Positions 1 through 9,860 of a stretch of 33,265 nt of DNA are shown one piece after another. The translations under genes were made by a program, and so were the position numbers. Position 1 is the first letter of the stretch. Each line of letters opens with the position of its first letter. A model generated the notes under the pieces. That model was not told where the DNA came from. It saw only the letters and a program-made list of their open reading frames with translations, and ran no database searches. Location of the stretch: the NCBI GenBank assembly GCA_003427395.1, contig BFEA01000147.1, positions 2,790,402-2,823,666 of the forward strand, written 5' to 3'. This DNA comes from Chara braunii. Its lineage: Eukaryota; Streptophyta; Charophyceae; Charales; Characeae.

Positions 1-2
1 AA

Positions 3-312
3 TGTAGCCGACCCACCAGGTGTGGTGCTCCGCTAGTGACAGAGATGGAGATGGAGGAAGAAGGGGGAGCAAGATGGCACAACGCAGCTCCCCACGCAAG
101 ACTCCAACACACGTACTCCAAAATGTGCAAGTGAGGAATAAGCCTGAAAACAGACAATGGCTGGGGTATACCCCAGCGGACTGACGGGACTGGACTTGAC
201 TGGCTGGTAGCGACAGAGGTACCGGCCTGGATTGGCCTACCCCGAATATAACACAGGCCTGTGAGAACAGACCAAGGGGCTGGTCTCACAGGCCAACCCG
301 AGGTCCGCTACA
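3..312. mobile_element. possible solo LTR or TRIM-like insertion
   Basis: The segment begins TGTAGC and ends GCTACA, a perfect 6-bp terminal inverted repeat of the TG...CA kind typical of LTRs, over about 310 bp. Its right end falls where homology between the two large gypsy long repeats starts (the other copy, near 10697, lacks it), which suggests it inserted into the left long repeat. A 5-bp target duplication cannot be tested because only two bases lie to its left. No coding capacity is seen. It could instead be plain flanking DNA whose ends match by chance. Confidence 0.45.
256..294. other. 11-bp perfect hairpin
   Basis: GGCCTGTGAGA (256-266) is the exact reverse complement of TCTCACAGGCC (284-294), with a 17-nt loop. 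It lies near the right end of the putative solo LTR, where R/U5 poly(A)-signal hairpins can occur. The role is unknown. Confidence 0.6.
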
Positions 313-1567
313 TCAGGTCAACCAATCAACATCCCCATCATGCTTGCACATGCTCTCCGGCACAATCCACTTCATGCACATATCCAAGTGAGAGGAGAGA
401 AATCACCATAATTCATCCCTTATAGCAAAAACATAACAGAAAGATGGTGTGAGGGAGGAAAGACGTAGATCAGAAGAGAGAAGAGAGCAGAAAATAACTA
501 CACAGGAAAGTACAGTGATCTTTGATAGGAAATTCCGGCTTAAATGCCATGTGAACAGAACTCACGCTCGAAGGCTAGACTTGAGACAAAAGAGGCGCAT
601 CCACCATGAAATTCCACTGAGGCCCCAGGCCATACATTCACTCAACCTCCGATTACGATCCTCACATAGGCACTGATGATCCCTGCTGTCACGTGCTACT
701 CCCACCATAGCGATCCTCAACCCACCGACTCAATCTCTGCATGGTCTTGCCCGGATCCCACAGTCCGTCGGGCGATCAGCGCACAACCGGCAAAACTACA
801 GTCAGCCTATCAGGCCTTTTCGACTTGCACCTTCACGCGTACCATCTAGCCACTGCTTCCCGGAAGTTGGCCGGTAAGTTGAAAGAGAGGTTTTCGAATG
901 CGCTTGCGGAATTTATAGTTGCGGAAAAGGAGATAGATGCTAGGAAAGATTAAGACCGAGGTGGGGAGGGGTAAGGGAAAGCTCGAGGGTAATCGCCCGA
1001 GGAAAGCCATGTGGATCCTTCGGAGCCCAGTCGTAGCCAATCAGAATCGTCATGTAACAGGATTTCCATTTTACACGGCGCGTCTCCTTGGCTAGAGGGG
1101 AGGAGGAGGAAATCGACAGGGTATTCCGACACAAGGATTAGAGCGAGGAGAAGAAAGGCCTGAAGGATAGCGCGAAACGGGACCAAGATTCAGGCGATCA
1201 AGAAAGAGAAAAGGCGCGCGAGGCAAGGGGGAGATGGAAAATGGTTACATAGAAAGAAGGAGCGTGAGCATGAAGAAGAGAGTGTCGAAGGTAGCGAGGG
1301 AAGCGGGGAGGGGGGAAGTTCGCATGCATGGTGCCGATGCGGAGGCAAAAAAGGCACCGAAACAGTTACAGCTCGTCCAGAGTCCTACGCTAATTCAAAA
1401 ATTGAAAAGCACCATATCCGCGCATAGAGTGAACGTGGGAAAAAGTTCTATGCCTATTCAGAGTCACACGGAAATTCCCAGAGTTTTCCAAGACGAAGTC
1501 AACATGCACAAGTAAGGACATTTCAGGTCCCGCTTATTTCGGAATTCCTAACCGTCGACCCAAATTC
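310..1567 (-). repeat. 3' LTR of the gypsy element (visible part)
   Basis: Hand alignment shows near-continuous identity with 10697-11957. For example, the block starting at 920 and its partner starting at 11300 differ at about three of 130 positions, while other blocks are more diverged. Homology stops at about 1567/11957, just beyond a shared TGGGTCGACGG on the minus strand, which is probably the LTR start. The opposite end is interrupted by the putative solo LTR and the window edge. Confidence 0.85.
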
Positions 1568-1895
1568 CTCGTAGGGATGGGAAGAAGCGGGGGCGAGGGG
1601 ATGAATGAGGAACCCAGCGTATCAGAATGAACAGAGTCTCGGATTAGCACATGGTAGAGTACCGCTAGATCGAGCCAGAGTCCGTGTTGACATCAACCTT
1701 AATTGTAATATCCTCGTGAGTCTTCGGGTTCCAGGTGCAATTTCGAGCTTTCAGAATTCAAGCCCTGTGATGTGCAATTCCTTGCCTTATTGATTGGCGG
1801 AGGTCGTCCAGGTGACATCATCAAGATGGCGAATATGCGGTAGCCTGTAGGTTAGGTGGAACTCAACGTGGGGAAGAGGAGAAAAGGAAAGGTAA

Positions 1896-2354
1896 TCAAG
1901 AGGGCGGCGGTAGATGGGACGAGGACGGAGCGCTCCTGTGGGGAGGAGGACGGGGACGAAGTGCGGAGGGGGCGGGTGAGGAGGGAGATGGTGAGCGAGA
2001 GCGGCGATGCCGATGGGAGGGTTCTGCGCCATCGTGTCGACTGGGGACGTTAGAAGGGACTTCAGGGTTCAGAGCAGATCCTCCTCGTGTGGCAGGTGGC
2101 GCTCGGGCCGGAGGAGCCTCCCGGGGCTCCACAGAGTCGACTGTTGATGCCTCCTCTTCTTCCTTCGTTATCGACCTGGCCTCAGACTCTTCTTCCTCTA
2201 ACAGACCCGAGATGGCTATGCGATCTGCGTCATCGTCTGATGGCACCTTTCTGTGCGCCCGATGAGCCTTCCAGAACTCGTTTAGATCGGAATTATCCGG
2301 CGCAAGCTTGTTCAGGTCCAGATAGCGGCAAACCGTGGGATCATGGTCACTCAA
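1896..2354 (-). CDS. hypothetical protein between integrase and 3' LTR (152 aa open frame)
   Basis: This is an uninterrupted 152-codon minus-strand frame downstream of the integrase and upstream of the 3' LTR, in the element's sense direction. Its composition is strongly segmented: an N-terminal part containing DLNKLAPDNSDLNEFW, an acidic stretch rich in Glu around residues 52-70, then a Pro/Ala/Arg/Ser-rich tail with an RRSRSPSPSSP segment. No known domain was recognised. Some plant gypsy elements carry an additional sense ORF at this position, and this may be one, or the tail of one that begins near 3175. The low-complexity tail could also be chance GC-rich translation. Confidence 0.4.
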   Translation of the reverse strand: MSDHDPTVCRYLDLNKLAPDNSDLNEFWKAHRAHRKVPSDDDADRIAISGLLEEEESEARSITKEEEEASTVDSVEPREAPPARAPPATRGGSALNPEVPSNVPSRHDGAEPSHRHRRSRSPSPSSPAPSALRPRPPPHRSAPSSSHLPPPS

Positions 2355-2432
2355 GTATTGACCGAAATCTTATGTGCAATTCACCCGAATTACTATTGGC
2401 GTCAATGTCCTTTCCAAAGTGATAGGCTCGAC

Positions 2433-3175
2433 TTATCTAGGATCGCTCGGATTGAAGGAGATGATGCTCATCGGCAGATCGTCGACGAGCTGAGACAGGA
2501 AAGTGAGGAGCTCATAGGCGACAGTCGCTCTACCTCCTTCAATAATCTCCCCACAGAGAAGTCCAACCAAGGTGCCACAGGTCTCCGTCTCCGTCGGCCA
2601 CACTTGGGCCAGCAGCAGCGAGATCTCGTTGTAAATCTTCAACTCCCGATTGCTATAGTATCGTGCCCAATGGGCTCTCACCGTTAGCATACACACGCTG
2701 ACTGCCGCGAATTGAGTCCACTTGCGGATGTAAGAAGGATGGAAGGGAGGGATCGAGGCAGGACGAAACTCCAAGGTTAGAAAAGGATCGGCCCAAGATG
2801 GCCAGAGAGTTGGAAGATATGAAGGAAGGGAGAAGGTAGAGAAACGATTCATCTGCGCAAAGGGTAAGGACGAAGAGGGGGAAGGGGATGAGCTTGTGGA
2901 TCAGTGCTGCTAGTTCGGAGAGAGAAAGTATCGATACACTCGGTCTCCACCACCTGTCTGCCTGGTCGGGCCAGCCACTGCCGCCAATCTGCCACCAACA
3001 TCTACCCCCACTCGTAAAGGCTCGCGACCACAGTGTTACGTCGTTGCGAGCTGATGGTGCATAGATCGCCACTGAAGGCGATGATCACCGTTACGTCACT
3101 CTGATTAGGCCGGGAGAATCGTTCGAATGTCGAAGCTTCCACCAAGATGACCGTCATTCCCAGATCCGTTGAAAT
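2433..3175 (-). pseudogene. broken extra ORF 3' of integrase
   Basis: Minus-strand translation shows protein-like text spread over frames. One part, ending at 2433, contains the stretches YNEISLLLAQVW and VAYELLTFLSQLVDDL, which look helical and globular. An upstream part near 3100-3175 reads GMTVILVEASTFERF. Frameshifts and stops separate the parts. It sits between the integrase C-terminus and the acidic frame at 1896-2354, so the two may be pieces of one additional ORF of the element. No family was recognised. Confidence 0.35.
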
Positions 3176-3336
3176 CGTTACTTCAGAATCTACAGCTGCG
3201 TACTAGGCTCGGTGACTGAACAGCTGCGGAAACCGGAGGAGATCGGGACTGAGATGATGATGCGAGACTTGGCGAAATTGCAACGAAGGTTGAGGCTGAA
3301 GAAGCTGCGGAGGAAGGGCTGGCTCGATGGCGAAAC

Positions 3337-5063
3337 TCATGGCAAAGATCCAGGAGAAGTTGTACCGGACGAAGGGGGAGAAGCAAGGTCCTCGTCTGGG
3401 ATGGCAAAAGAAGACTGAGGCGAGATAGGGTCCTCAAAAGGTGGGAGAGGGCGAAGGTAGGAGGTATGGCGGACGATAGGGAGAGAGTTATGGCTGGCGC
3501 CGGTCTCAGGAGCAATGCACACAGTATTGGCTCCGTTAGGACTGAGTTCCACTACGCGGAAGCAGCCAGAAAACTTGGGAGCGAGTTTTCGGTTGCGTGC
3601 ACATTTACGTATCTGAACTAGGTCCCCTAATTTATACTTGTGTTGTGGGTCTTCATTCCCATTTCGTGCCTTGTAACTACGGACCTGCCTAACGTGGGCT
3701 AGTTCGGTCATTTTCTGCCTTTTTCGGGCTTAGCCTAGGGATAGCTTTTTCCATTAAATCCGCATACCGTTTAGCCTTGGCCTTGAGGGCCGACCTCGTG
3801 TCCCTTCCCCCTTTGTCGGCATTTTCCGAGGCACCCCGATTGTCGACGCAGGGGATACTATTGGTTCGAAGCTGAAAGGGGGTGAATCCGGTGGACTCAT
3901 GAGGGGTCGCTCGATGGATCCCGATGATTTGATACACTATCTCAAGCCAAGGACGCGTGTCATTGGCCGCTAAGTTCCTACGAAGAGCGGTCTTAATCAT
4001 GCGGTTCGCGTTTTTTGCTAGCCCATAGGACTAAGAGACGTGGGGAGCGGTGTGTCGGAGAGTAATGCCACGTCACGTCAGCAATTCCTCTACCTCGGCT
4101 TTGAATTCAGACCCATTGTCGGTTAGAATCTCTTTTGTATCTAGATGGGTATTAAGGAATCGGTCAATGTCCATAGCTATTTCTGAGGCCTTACGTGTTT
4201 TACAGGGGTAGACTTCGATATATTTCGAGAAGTGGTCGATGGTGTGTCGGAGAGTAACACCATATTGCATCAGCAATTCCTCTACCTTGGCTTTGAATTC
4301 AAACCCATTGTCGGTTAGAATCTCTTCTGTATCTAGATGGGTATTGAGGAATCGGTCAATGTGCGTAGCTATTTCTGAGGCCTTAAGTGTTTTACCGGGC
4401 TAGACTTCGATATATTTCGAGAAGTGGTCGATTAGCATTAAGAGAATGGAATATTCACAACGATGGGGCCAAGTGACACGTCAATATCTATCGTGTCCAT
4501 ACTGACTCGCTGGAAAGGACACTCTACTTCTGTCGGAACTATCGTATTTGGCCCACGGATGGGTGCACGATCGGCAACACAGACCAGACAGCTGCCAACT
4601 ACGTGTCTAACATCATCACGAATATTATACCAGAACCATCGATTCTGATCGATGGTCACTTCGGTGACACGTGTCGCAAAGTGAGCGGCCTGCTCCTCGT
4701 GCGCATATTTGGTCCAGTCATATCGCTGAAATGGATCGGGAACCGTCAACCATCATCCCGATCCGTCGGTTTTATGCTTTTCCAGATGACCGTTGATCCA
4801 TCGATAATCTCGCGACCTTTCGGTTGCTCGACGTCTGTCATGCTTAGTAAGATGGTCCAATGGTTTGCCAACTAATTTCGCCAGTAATATTTTGTCCGTC
4901 CATACTTCAGCCCTTCGGTATTTCTCGTTGTATTCGGGACCGTCAGTTCTGGCGGCCTCAAATCGAACCTCCGTGGGAAGCTTGTCCGTTCGATACAGAG
5001 GACACTTTCATGCCTTACTATTCGTTCGGTATCGAACACACGCGCCATGCGCACGATTGACAC
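3337..5063 (-). pseudogene. Ty3/gypsy integrase
   Basis: The minus strand encodes the parts of a gypsy integrase in order. The zinc-binding H2C2 region (about 4749-4600) includes the pair in SCLVC. The start of the catalytic core has SMDTIDI with the first Asp. Two copies of the segment ending ILTDNGSEF hold the second Asp, then comes a stretch with HRATPHESTGFTPFQL. The C-terminal beta-barrel-like domain (about 3660-3520) contains YKLGDLVQIRKC and GCFRVVEL. The enzyme would insert the cDNA into host DNA. It is broken by a frameshift between 4438 and 4276, a stop near 4035, a frameshift near 3700, and a 192-bp tandem duplication inside the core. No chromodomain follows. Confidence 0.88.
4049..4432. 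repeat. 192-bp tandem duplication inside integrase core
   Basis: Units 4049-4240 and 4241-4432 are adjacent, of equal length and highly similar. Both begin GGTGTGTCGGAGAG and end AGTGGTCGAT. Since 192 is 64 codons, the duplication itself keeps frame. It repeats the core segment from DHFSKYIEVYP through TDNG, including the second catalytic Asp. The copies have since diverged at scattered positions. Confidence 0.93.
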
Positions 5064-5220
5064 ACGTGGCGCAGTCTACCCAATCAGTGAACCCAAACTC
5101 ATAGGGATAGCAGTCTACCCCATAAACCCATGTAATACATTGCACTAAAAACAGAACTTGTCAGGGAGATCGGCGAAAAAGTCCGAATGGGGAGCGGGAG
5201 TGGGAACAGGGGGGTTAAGA

Positions 5221-5276
5221 GAAGAAGAAGAAGAAGAAGGGGTCGCCATTGTTCCGAGAGAGAGAGAGAGAGAGAA
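5221..5276 (+). repeat. AGA and GA simple repeats
   Basis: An (AGA)n tract (about 5221-5238) and a (GA)n tract (about 5257-5274) lie in the pol linker between RNase H and integrase. They probably expanded by slippage after the element died, since they encode only Phe and Ser/Leu runs on the sense strand. Confidence 0.85.
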
Positions 5277-5379
5277 CGTATCCACTCAATCCCTCAGAAG
5301 GATCTCCACCTTACCGTACTGAGGTTCGTCCTTCGGTTCCGGATTGTGCCACGGTGTCACTTCCTCACTTCTGGGTACT

Positions 5380-6800
5380 TTGTCGTTGCTATGCAATCAT
5401 ATCAATCTGTCCGCATTGTCGTGCCTCTTAAGTTTCCAATGACGAATATCAAAGTCCATGTTCTGCAACGTGGTAGCTCATCGTCCTATCATGCCCGAGT
5501 AATCCTTGGACTTCTTCAGGGCCAGCAGTAGCTCATGGTCGGTTACCAATGTGAACTTCCAGCCATATAAGTAGGCTCGGAAGTGACCAATTCCCCATAA
5601 TGCCGCATAGCATTCTCCTGTTAGAGCAGAGTAGTTCCGCTTGCAGGAGGGTACCGATTTGGACGCGTATTCCACCACGAGTTCCAAGTCATCAGGTCCC
5701 CCCTGGGCCAAGATCGTCGAGATCGCCTCGGGCTGCCAATCGGTGATGAGAACAAAAGTTTTTTTCGGGTTCGGTCTTATGAGGACCGGGGCCGAGATCA
5801 GAGCCTCCTTAAGTTCTCGAAAGACCCGATCGCACTGCAGGGTCCAAATCAGCGGCTGATTTTTTTTCAACAAGTTCGTGAGTGGTCCCGCAATCGCTGC
5901 AAACCCCTTGATAAACCTCCGATAGTAAGATGCCAGTCCCAAAAAGGTGCGTACTTGTGTCACTGATGTTGGCACCGGCGCATCCTTCACGACTGCCACC
6001 TTCTGCGGCTTTGGCTGCAAACCCTTGTTCGTAACCACGTGGCCAAGGAAGGAGATCTTCGTGAGGAAAAACTAGCACTTATCGAGAGCCACCTTAAATC
6101 CAGTGTCGTTTAGTGCGTGCAATGGCCTCTCAACGTGTTGCGCGTGCCCCTCATAGGTACTTGAGTACACCAGGATATCATCCATATATACAATCACACA
6201 ATAGTTGATAATGCTTTGCGCCAACCGCGTTTTTCATACGAAGTTATGAAAAGCCATATTCATCGAGCGCTGAAGCGTGGCTGGGGCATTGCAAATTCCC
6301 CTCGGGCATTGAATCCATTGTCAAGTTCCCTCGAAAAGAACGAAGGCCGTTTTCGGGTGATCTTTCTTTCGAACGAGGAGATGGTGGAATCCGTGGCGAA
6401 CATCAAACTTGCTGAAAGATCGAGCACACCCAATAGCATCCAATAATTCATCAATCTGGGGGAGGGGATACACATCCTTAATCGTGATGTCATTCAACTT
6501 TCGATAATCAATGCATATGCGAATCCCTCCCGCCTTTTTGGGTACAATCACCACAGGGAACGACCAAGGTCCTGTGGCGGGCTCAATCCATCCATTAGCT
6601 TCAAACTCCTTTACTCTCTAAACGGCGGCAAGTCGTTGCGCCGGGGAGTATCGATAAGGAGTGCAACTAATCGGTGGATGATTCTCAGTAAGGATCGCGT
6701 GTTCAATCACGTTTGTCATCCCAATATCGTTATCGCACACACTCAATAGCACAAAATATCCATGCAATACATCTATTAAGGATTTGCAGATTTATCAGGG
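5380..6800 (-). pseudogene. Ty3/gypsy reverse transcriptase and RNase H
   Basis: The fingers/palm region at 6554-6321 reads MVIVPKKAGGIRICIDYRKL and continues with the RT core. The catalytic box VYMDDILVYS lies at about 6162-6191. The thumb/connection and RNase H part (6038-5478) has VRTFLGLASYYRRFIKGF, then VLITDWQPEAISTILAQ and the LVTDHELLLAL segment. The end of RNase H, with RHDNAD, lies near 5430-5400. The enzyme would copy element RNA into cDNA and degrade the template. Frame changes near 6260 and 6040 and several stops (for example near 6075 and 6620) show it is inactive. Domain order and lengths fit a normal gypsy pol. Confidence 0.93.
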
Positions 6801-7548
6801 AACATGACCGGGCAAGGTGATCATCGATCGGTTGCCAAAGATGTCAAGCCGTATGTCGACCCGATCAAGCCACATTGGTCGTTTGCCATCTACGCTGGAA
6901 AACATAGAGCTACTGGTCCGGATCGAAAAGACGGTGACGGTCATTTGTGACTCAGCCAGGCTAATCATCTCAGTTTCCTTAGCTTCGGCATCGGTCTTGG
7001 GGTTAGTGGTGCTTGTTGCGATTTTTAACCTAGTTAGTTCCGTCATTTCATGCATTAGGTTGGGAACATCACTGATCAAAGCTTCGGCCTTTTGCCTAAC
7101 TAATGCGATCATAGCGCCTTGTGTGAGTAGTGGTCTAGGTGGACAGACGGAGAGAGCTAGGTATTGATTCATCTACTAATATCTTCCTCGTAATCTAATA
7201 TCTTCCTCATAGAGAGTACGAGGGGGTTCCAAGAGTTCAGTCATATATGAAATCTGCAAAATGGGTTCTCCAAGGAATGATGTTGTTGTAACCTGTGTTT
7301 CTATTAGCGTGAGAAAAGATAACGGTGGAGCAGAGTTAGGCTCGGTTCTTTCTGTGTTTAGACCAAACTTTCGCATGGCAGTTGGAATCATCCGGAATTC
7401 TTCTTTAGCCTCGTGAACGAACAGCTCGACCAACTGACTCCATTCCTTCTCGTTGGGCATATGATTTAATAATTCCACGTAATCCTGTTCGTCATATTTA
7501 CCAATATCGGAAGGACTTTGGTCCACGTTGCTGCTTTCGAAAGAATCT
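6795..7548 (-). pseudogene. protease-RT linker of pol
   Basis: Minus-strand frames continue between protease and RT. They include one of 116 codons (7526-7176) with LLNHMPNEKEWSQLVELF and one of 125 codons (7172-6795) ending LDIFGNRSMITLPGHVP. Gypsy pol commonly has a poorly conserved linker here. No catalytic motif is expected and none is seen. The parts lie in different frames, so the linker is broken as well. Confidence 0.5.
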
Positions 7549-8451
7549 TATTCTTGACTCAGGACTTGGATCATTCCTATCCGGAATTTCGAGTTGGTGA
7601 GACTGGGATTCTTTCTCGGCGATCGAGTAGACACTCGTAACGAAAAAATCTGCGGCTTTCCTCCAGTGTGTGTAAGGATAAGCTGTTTGGAATCGAAATG
7701 TATTCGCGCTCCTACTGCCATCGTCCAAGGCAATCCCAACAGTACTGAGTATGACTGCACATTGATGACTAACGCGTTAACCAGGACATGTACTTGTCCT
7801 ACCTTGACGACTGCATTCTCAATAATTCCTACTATATTCATGGTTTCCTCATCAACAGAGACGTAGTTGTTTTACTACCATCGCCCAAGGCAATCCCAAT
7901 AGTACTGAGTATGACTGCACATCGATGACTAACGCGTTAACCATGACATGTACTTGTCCTACCTTGACGGCTGCATTCTCAATAATTCCTACTATATTCA
8001 TGGTTTCCTCATCAACAGAGACCTAGTTATCTTTTTCGGGCAATGGAAGGATCGAGTTTAGTCGTCCAGTTTTTCAGACGGTTTCCAAGGACATTGCCAC
8101 AACAGACGATCCGGTATCAACGAGAGCATTGAACGGTTTACCCCACACTTCGCAGTCACATTCTGCACTCTTCCACATAATCGATCGAAAGCGGACAAAG
8201 TAATTCTTCTCTGCATACGAGATGGTGGCAACCCGAGCAGTTTCAGGTATGTCAGGCACCTTTGCGATGGATACTGGTTCCGATGGAGGAGAGGCTAATT
8301 CGGCTTCTTCGTCCTTCTTCTTCAGCATCCTCTGAACACGTCGGTACGTGAATCGTTTTTGATTTTTTTGGCACTGCTGAAGAAGTTTATCATTCGCAGC
8401 CTCGGATATGGTTAGCAAGTGACCCACCGAGACAGAAACTCGGATATCCAA
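7548..8451 (-). pseudogene. gypsy aspartic protease
   Basis: The active-site strand reads ALVDTGSSVVAMS, with Asp-Thr-Gly-Ser codons at 8107-8118, in a 125-codon frame (8451-8074). The flap/C-terminal part lies in the next frame (7841-7548) and contains YSVLLGLPW, the family's hydrophobic-Gly motif. The retroviral-type protease would act as a dimer and cut the Gag-Pol polyprotein. The two halves are separated by a 160-bp tandem duplication that shifts frame. The N-terminal 60 residues are basic and probably belong to the Gag-Pol junction. Confidence 0.85.
7713..8032. repeat. 160-bp tandem duplication inside protease
   Basis: Units 7713-7872 and 7873-8032 align at a constant 160-bp offset with few differences. 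Both carry CAGTACTGAGTATGACTGCA-like text or its variant, and both end CATCAACAGAGAC plus a few bases. Because 160 is not divisible by three, the duplication alone destroys the protease frame. Confidence 0.93.
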
Positions 8452-8729
8452 CTATTTAAGCGTATGTAGGACATCGATTTCTCCGGTTTGAAACTGAGGA
8501 TCGGGTTCTGATCCCCGTTCAACCCATTCAAGCTCGTTTTTGCCAGGTTGGATTGCTCCAATTAGTCCTGCTAACTGGAGGTACTCTGTCGGATCAACGA
8601 CATCGGCCACTTCAAAAGATGATCCCGAAGTGGACGCGATGGGTTTTGTTCAAGAAGACGGGTCTAGAGAGGAAGAGCTACGTTCCCTATCTCTTTTTGT
8701 TTCTAACAGCGTGGCCACCCGCCCTTGGT

Positions 8730-9810
8730 TCATGGCGACGGGCGCGGCTGCAGGCGGAGGTTGATTGCGCTTCGGCAGGGGGCAATCCCGTGCAAAGTGT
8801 CCGGGTTACTTACAGTAGTAGCATTCCATTCTGCCTGCTGGGTTGGCCACATGAAGTGGGCAGGGGGAGCTTGTCCGGGAGCTGGAGGAGCATGCAACAA
8901 AGGATAAGAAGGAGGGGCAGAATGCGAAGAACTTGAGTTAGCAATCATTAGTTTCGTCAAGATTTGTTCTAATCGATCCATCTGAGAAGTCTGCGTTTGA
9001 ATTAGATGGTTCATCCACTCATATTGTCTGGTCGTGGCGGTATGAATCATCTGAGCCAAATGCAGATTGGTGATGGGTACAGGCACAACCGACTTAGGCA
9101 TGCCAATATTTACAGGTACCATCTTTGGGGGGGGGAAGGGGACAGAAGATAGGAGGCATGGCGGCCACATCCTGTATCGTGTCTGAAATGTCCTCTTCCC
9201 CTTGACTTATATACTTGCTTGTATCCAGTAAATCCAGTTCAAGTGATTTAGCAATAATAGCAGGTAGCTGGTTCGTCTTTGGATGAACCTTTTTCTGTAT
9301 TTTTGCTTTTAGCACTGGGTTGCGGAGATGATCGATTTACAAATCTCGAGCAGCGTTTGCCTCTCGGCCTGATTTATCTAATGCCGTTTGAAACCGATCC
9401 ACAAAGTCGGGTAGCAATTCTTCGGGTTCCTGGGGACGGGTTTTTAACACAAACCAGGCAGCATCCTCACTAACTTCGTCAAATCTTGCTAGGAACGCTC
9501 TCTTGAAGGTATCCCAATCCACCCATGTGTGCCTTCTAAACCAATCATGAGTTGTGTTCCTGAGGAGCAGGGTGATGACACGAGGAAGGTCCTCAACACC
9601 ATATCCCTGAGCTTGTACGGCTTCGAGTCATGCCTCGGGATGAGTATGATTGGGGTAAAACGGAAAAGTGGCAGGGATGCTTACCATCACCTGAGGAGCC
9701 GGTCCATTGGCATCGGCCATGGGCATCTCTGATCGAGTCTCTGTGGACCTTTGTTGAGTAATGGGAGGAGTCTGCTGATTAGATCGGTTGGCTGATCTTC
9801 CTCTCGCCAA
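8730..9810 (-). pseudogene. gypsy gag (capsid and nucleocapsid)
   Basis: The start is chosen at the minus-strand ATG at 9810 (MARGRSANRSNQQT), 31 bp downstream of the primer site. One frame runs on to 9094 with stops at 9625-9627 (TGA) and 9334-9336 (TAA). The retrotransposon gag region lies at about 9600-9340 (WDTFKRAFLARF, then LLPDFVDRFQTAL). Near the poly-G run at 9126-9134 the frame shifts into a Met/Gln/Pro-rich stretch (9170-8840). In a third frame a CCHC zinc knuckle follows at 8782-8823 (CX2CX4HX4C), with a TAA codon at 8806-8808 inside it. Gag would form the virus-like particle and package RNA. This copy cannot. Confidence 0.88.
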
Positions 9811-9840
9811 CTCGTCTTACTAATGTCAGAACCAACACGC

Positions 9841-9857
9841 GTCGACTCTGATACCAA
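9841..9857 (-). promoter_or_regulatory. primer binding site (initiator Met tRNA)
   Basis: On the minus strand the sequence is TTGGTATCAGAGTCGAC. TGGTATCAGAG is complementary to the 3' end of plant initiator tRNA-Met, the usual primer of plant LTR retrotransposons. It lies 31 bp upstream of the gag ATG. The 5' LTR should therefore end just to the right (near 9858-9870), although a clean terminal CA is not seen there. Confidence 0.85.
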
Positions 9858-9860
9858 CCT

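Noticed and set aside
1234-1515. Plus-strand ORF (93 codons) with a similar one at 11617-11940 in the other LTR
   Set aside because: It lies antisense in both LTRs, so its presence in both copies follows from repeat homology. Composition is Lys/Arg-rich with no domain, and the ends differ by frameshift.
3183-3515. Leu/Ser-rich 110-codon minus frame
   Set aside because: Overlaps the integrase C-terminal frame in another phase; low-complexity shadow.
9126-9134. Programmed frameshift at the G run in gag
   Set aside because: The element has many other disabling changes, and slippage at a homopolymer is the simpler explanation.
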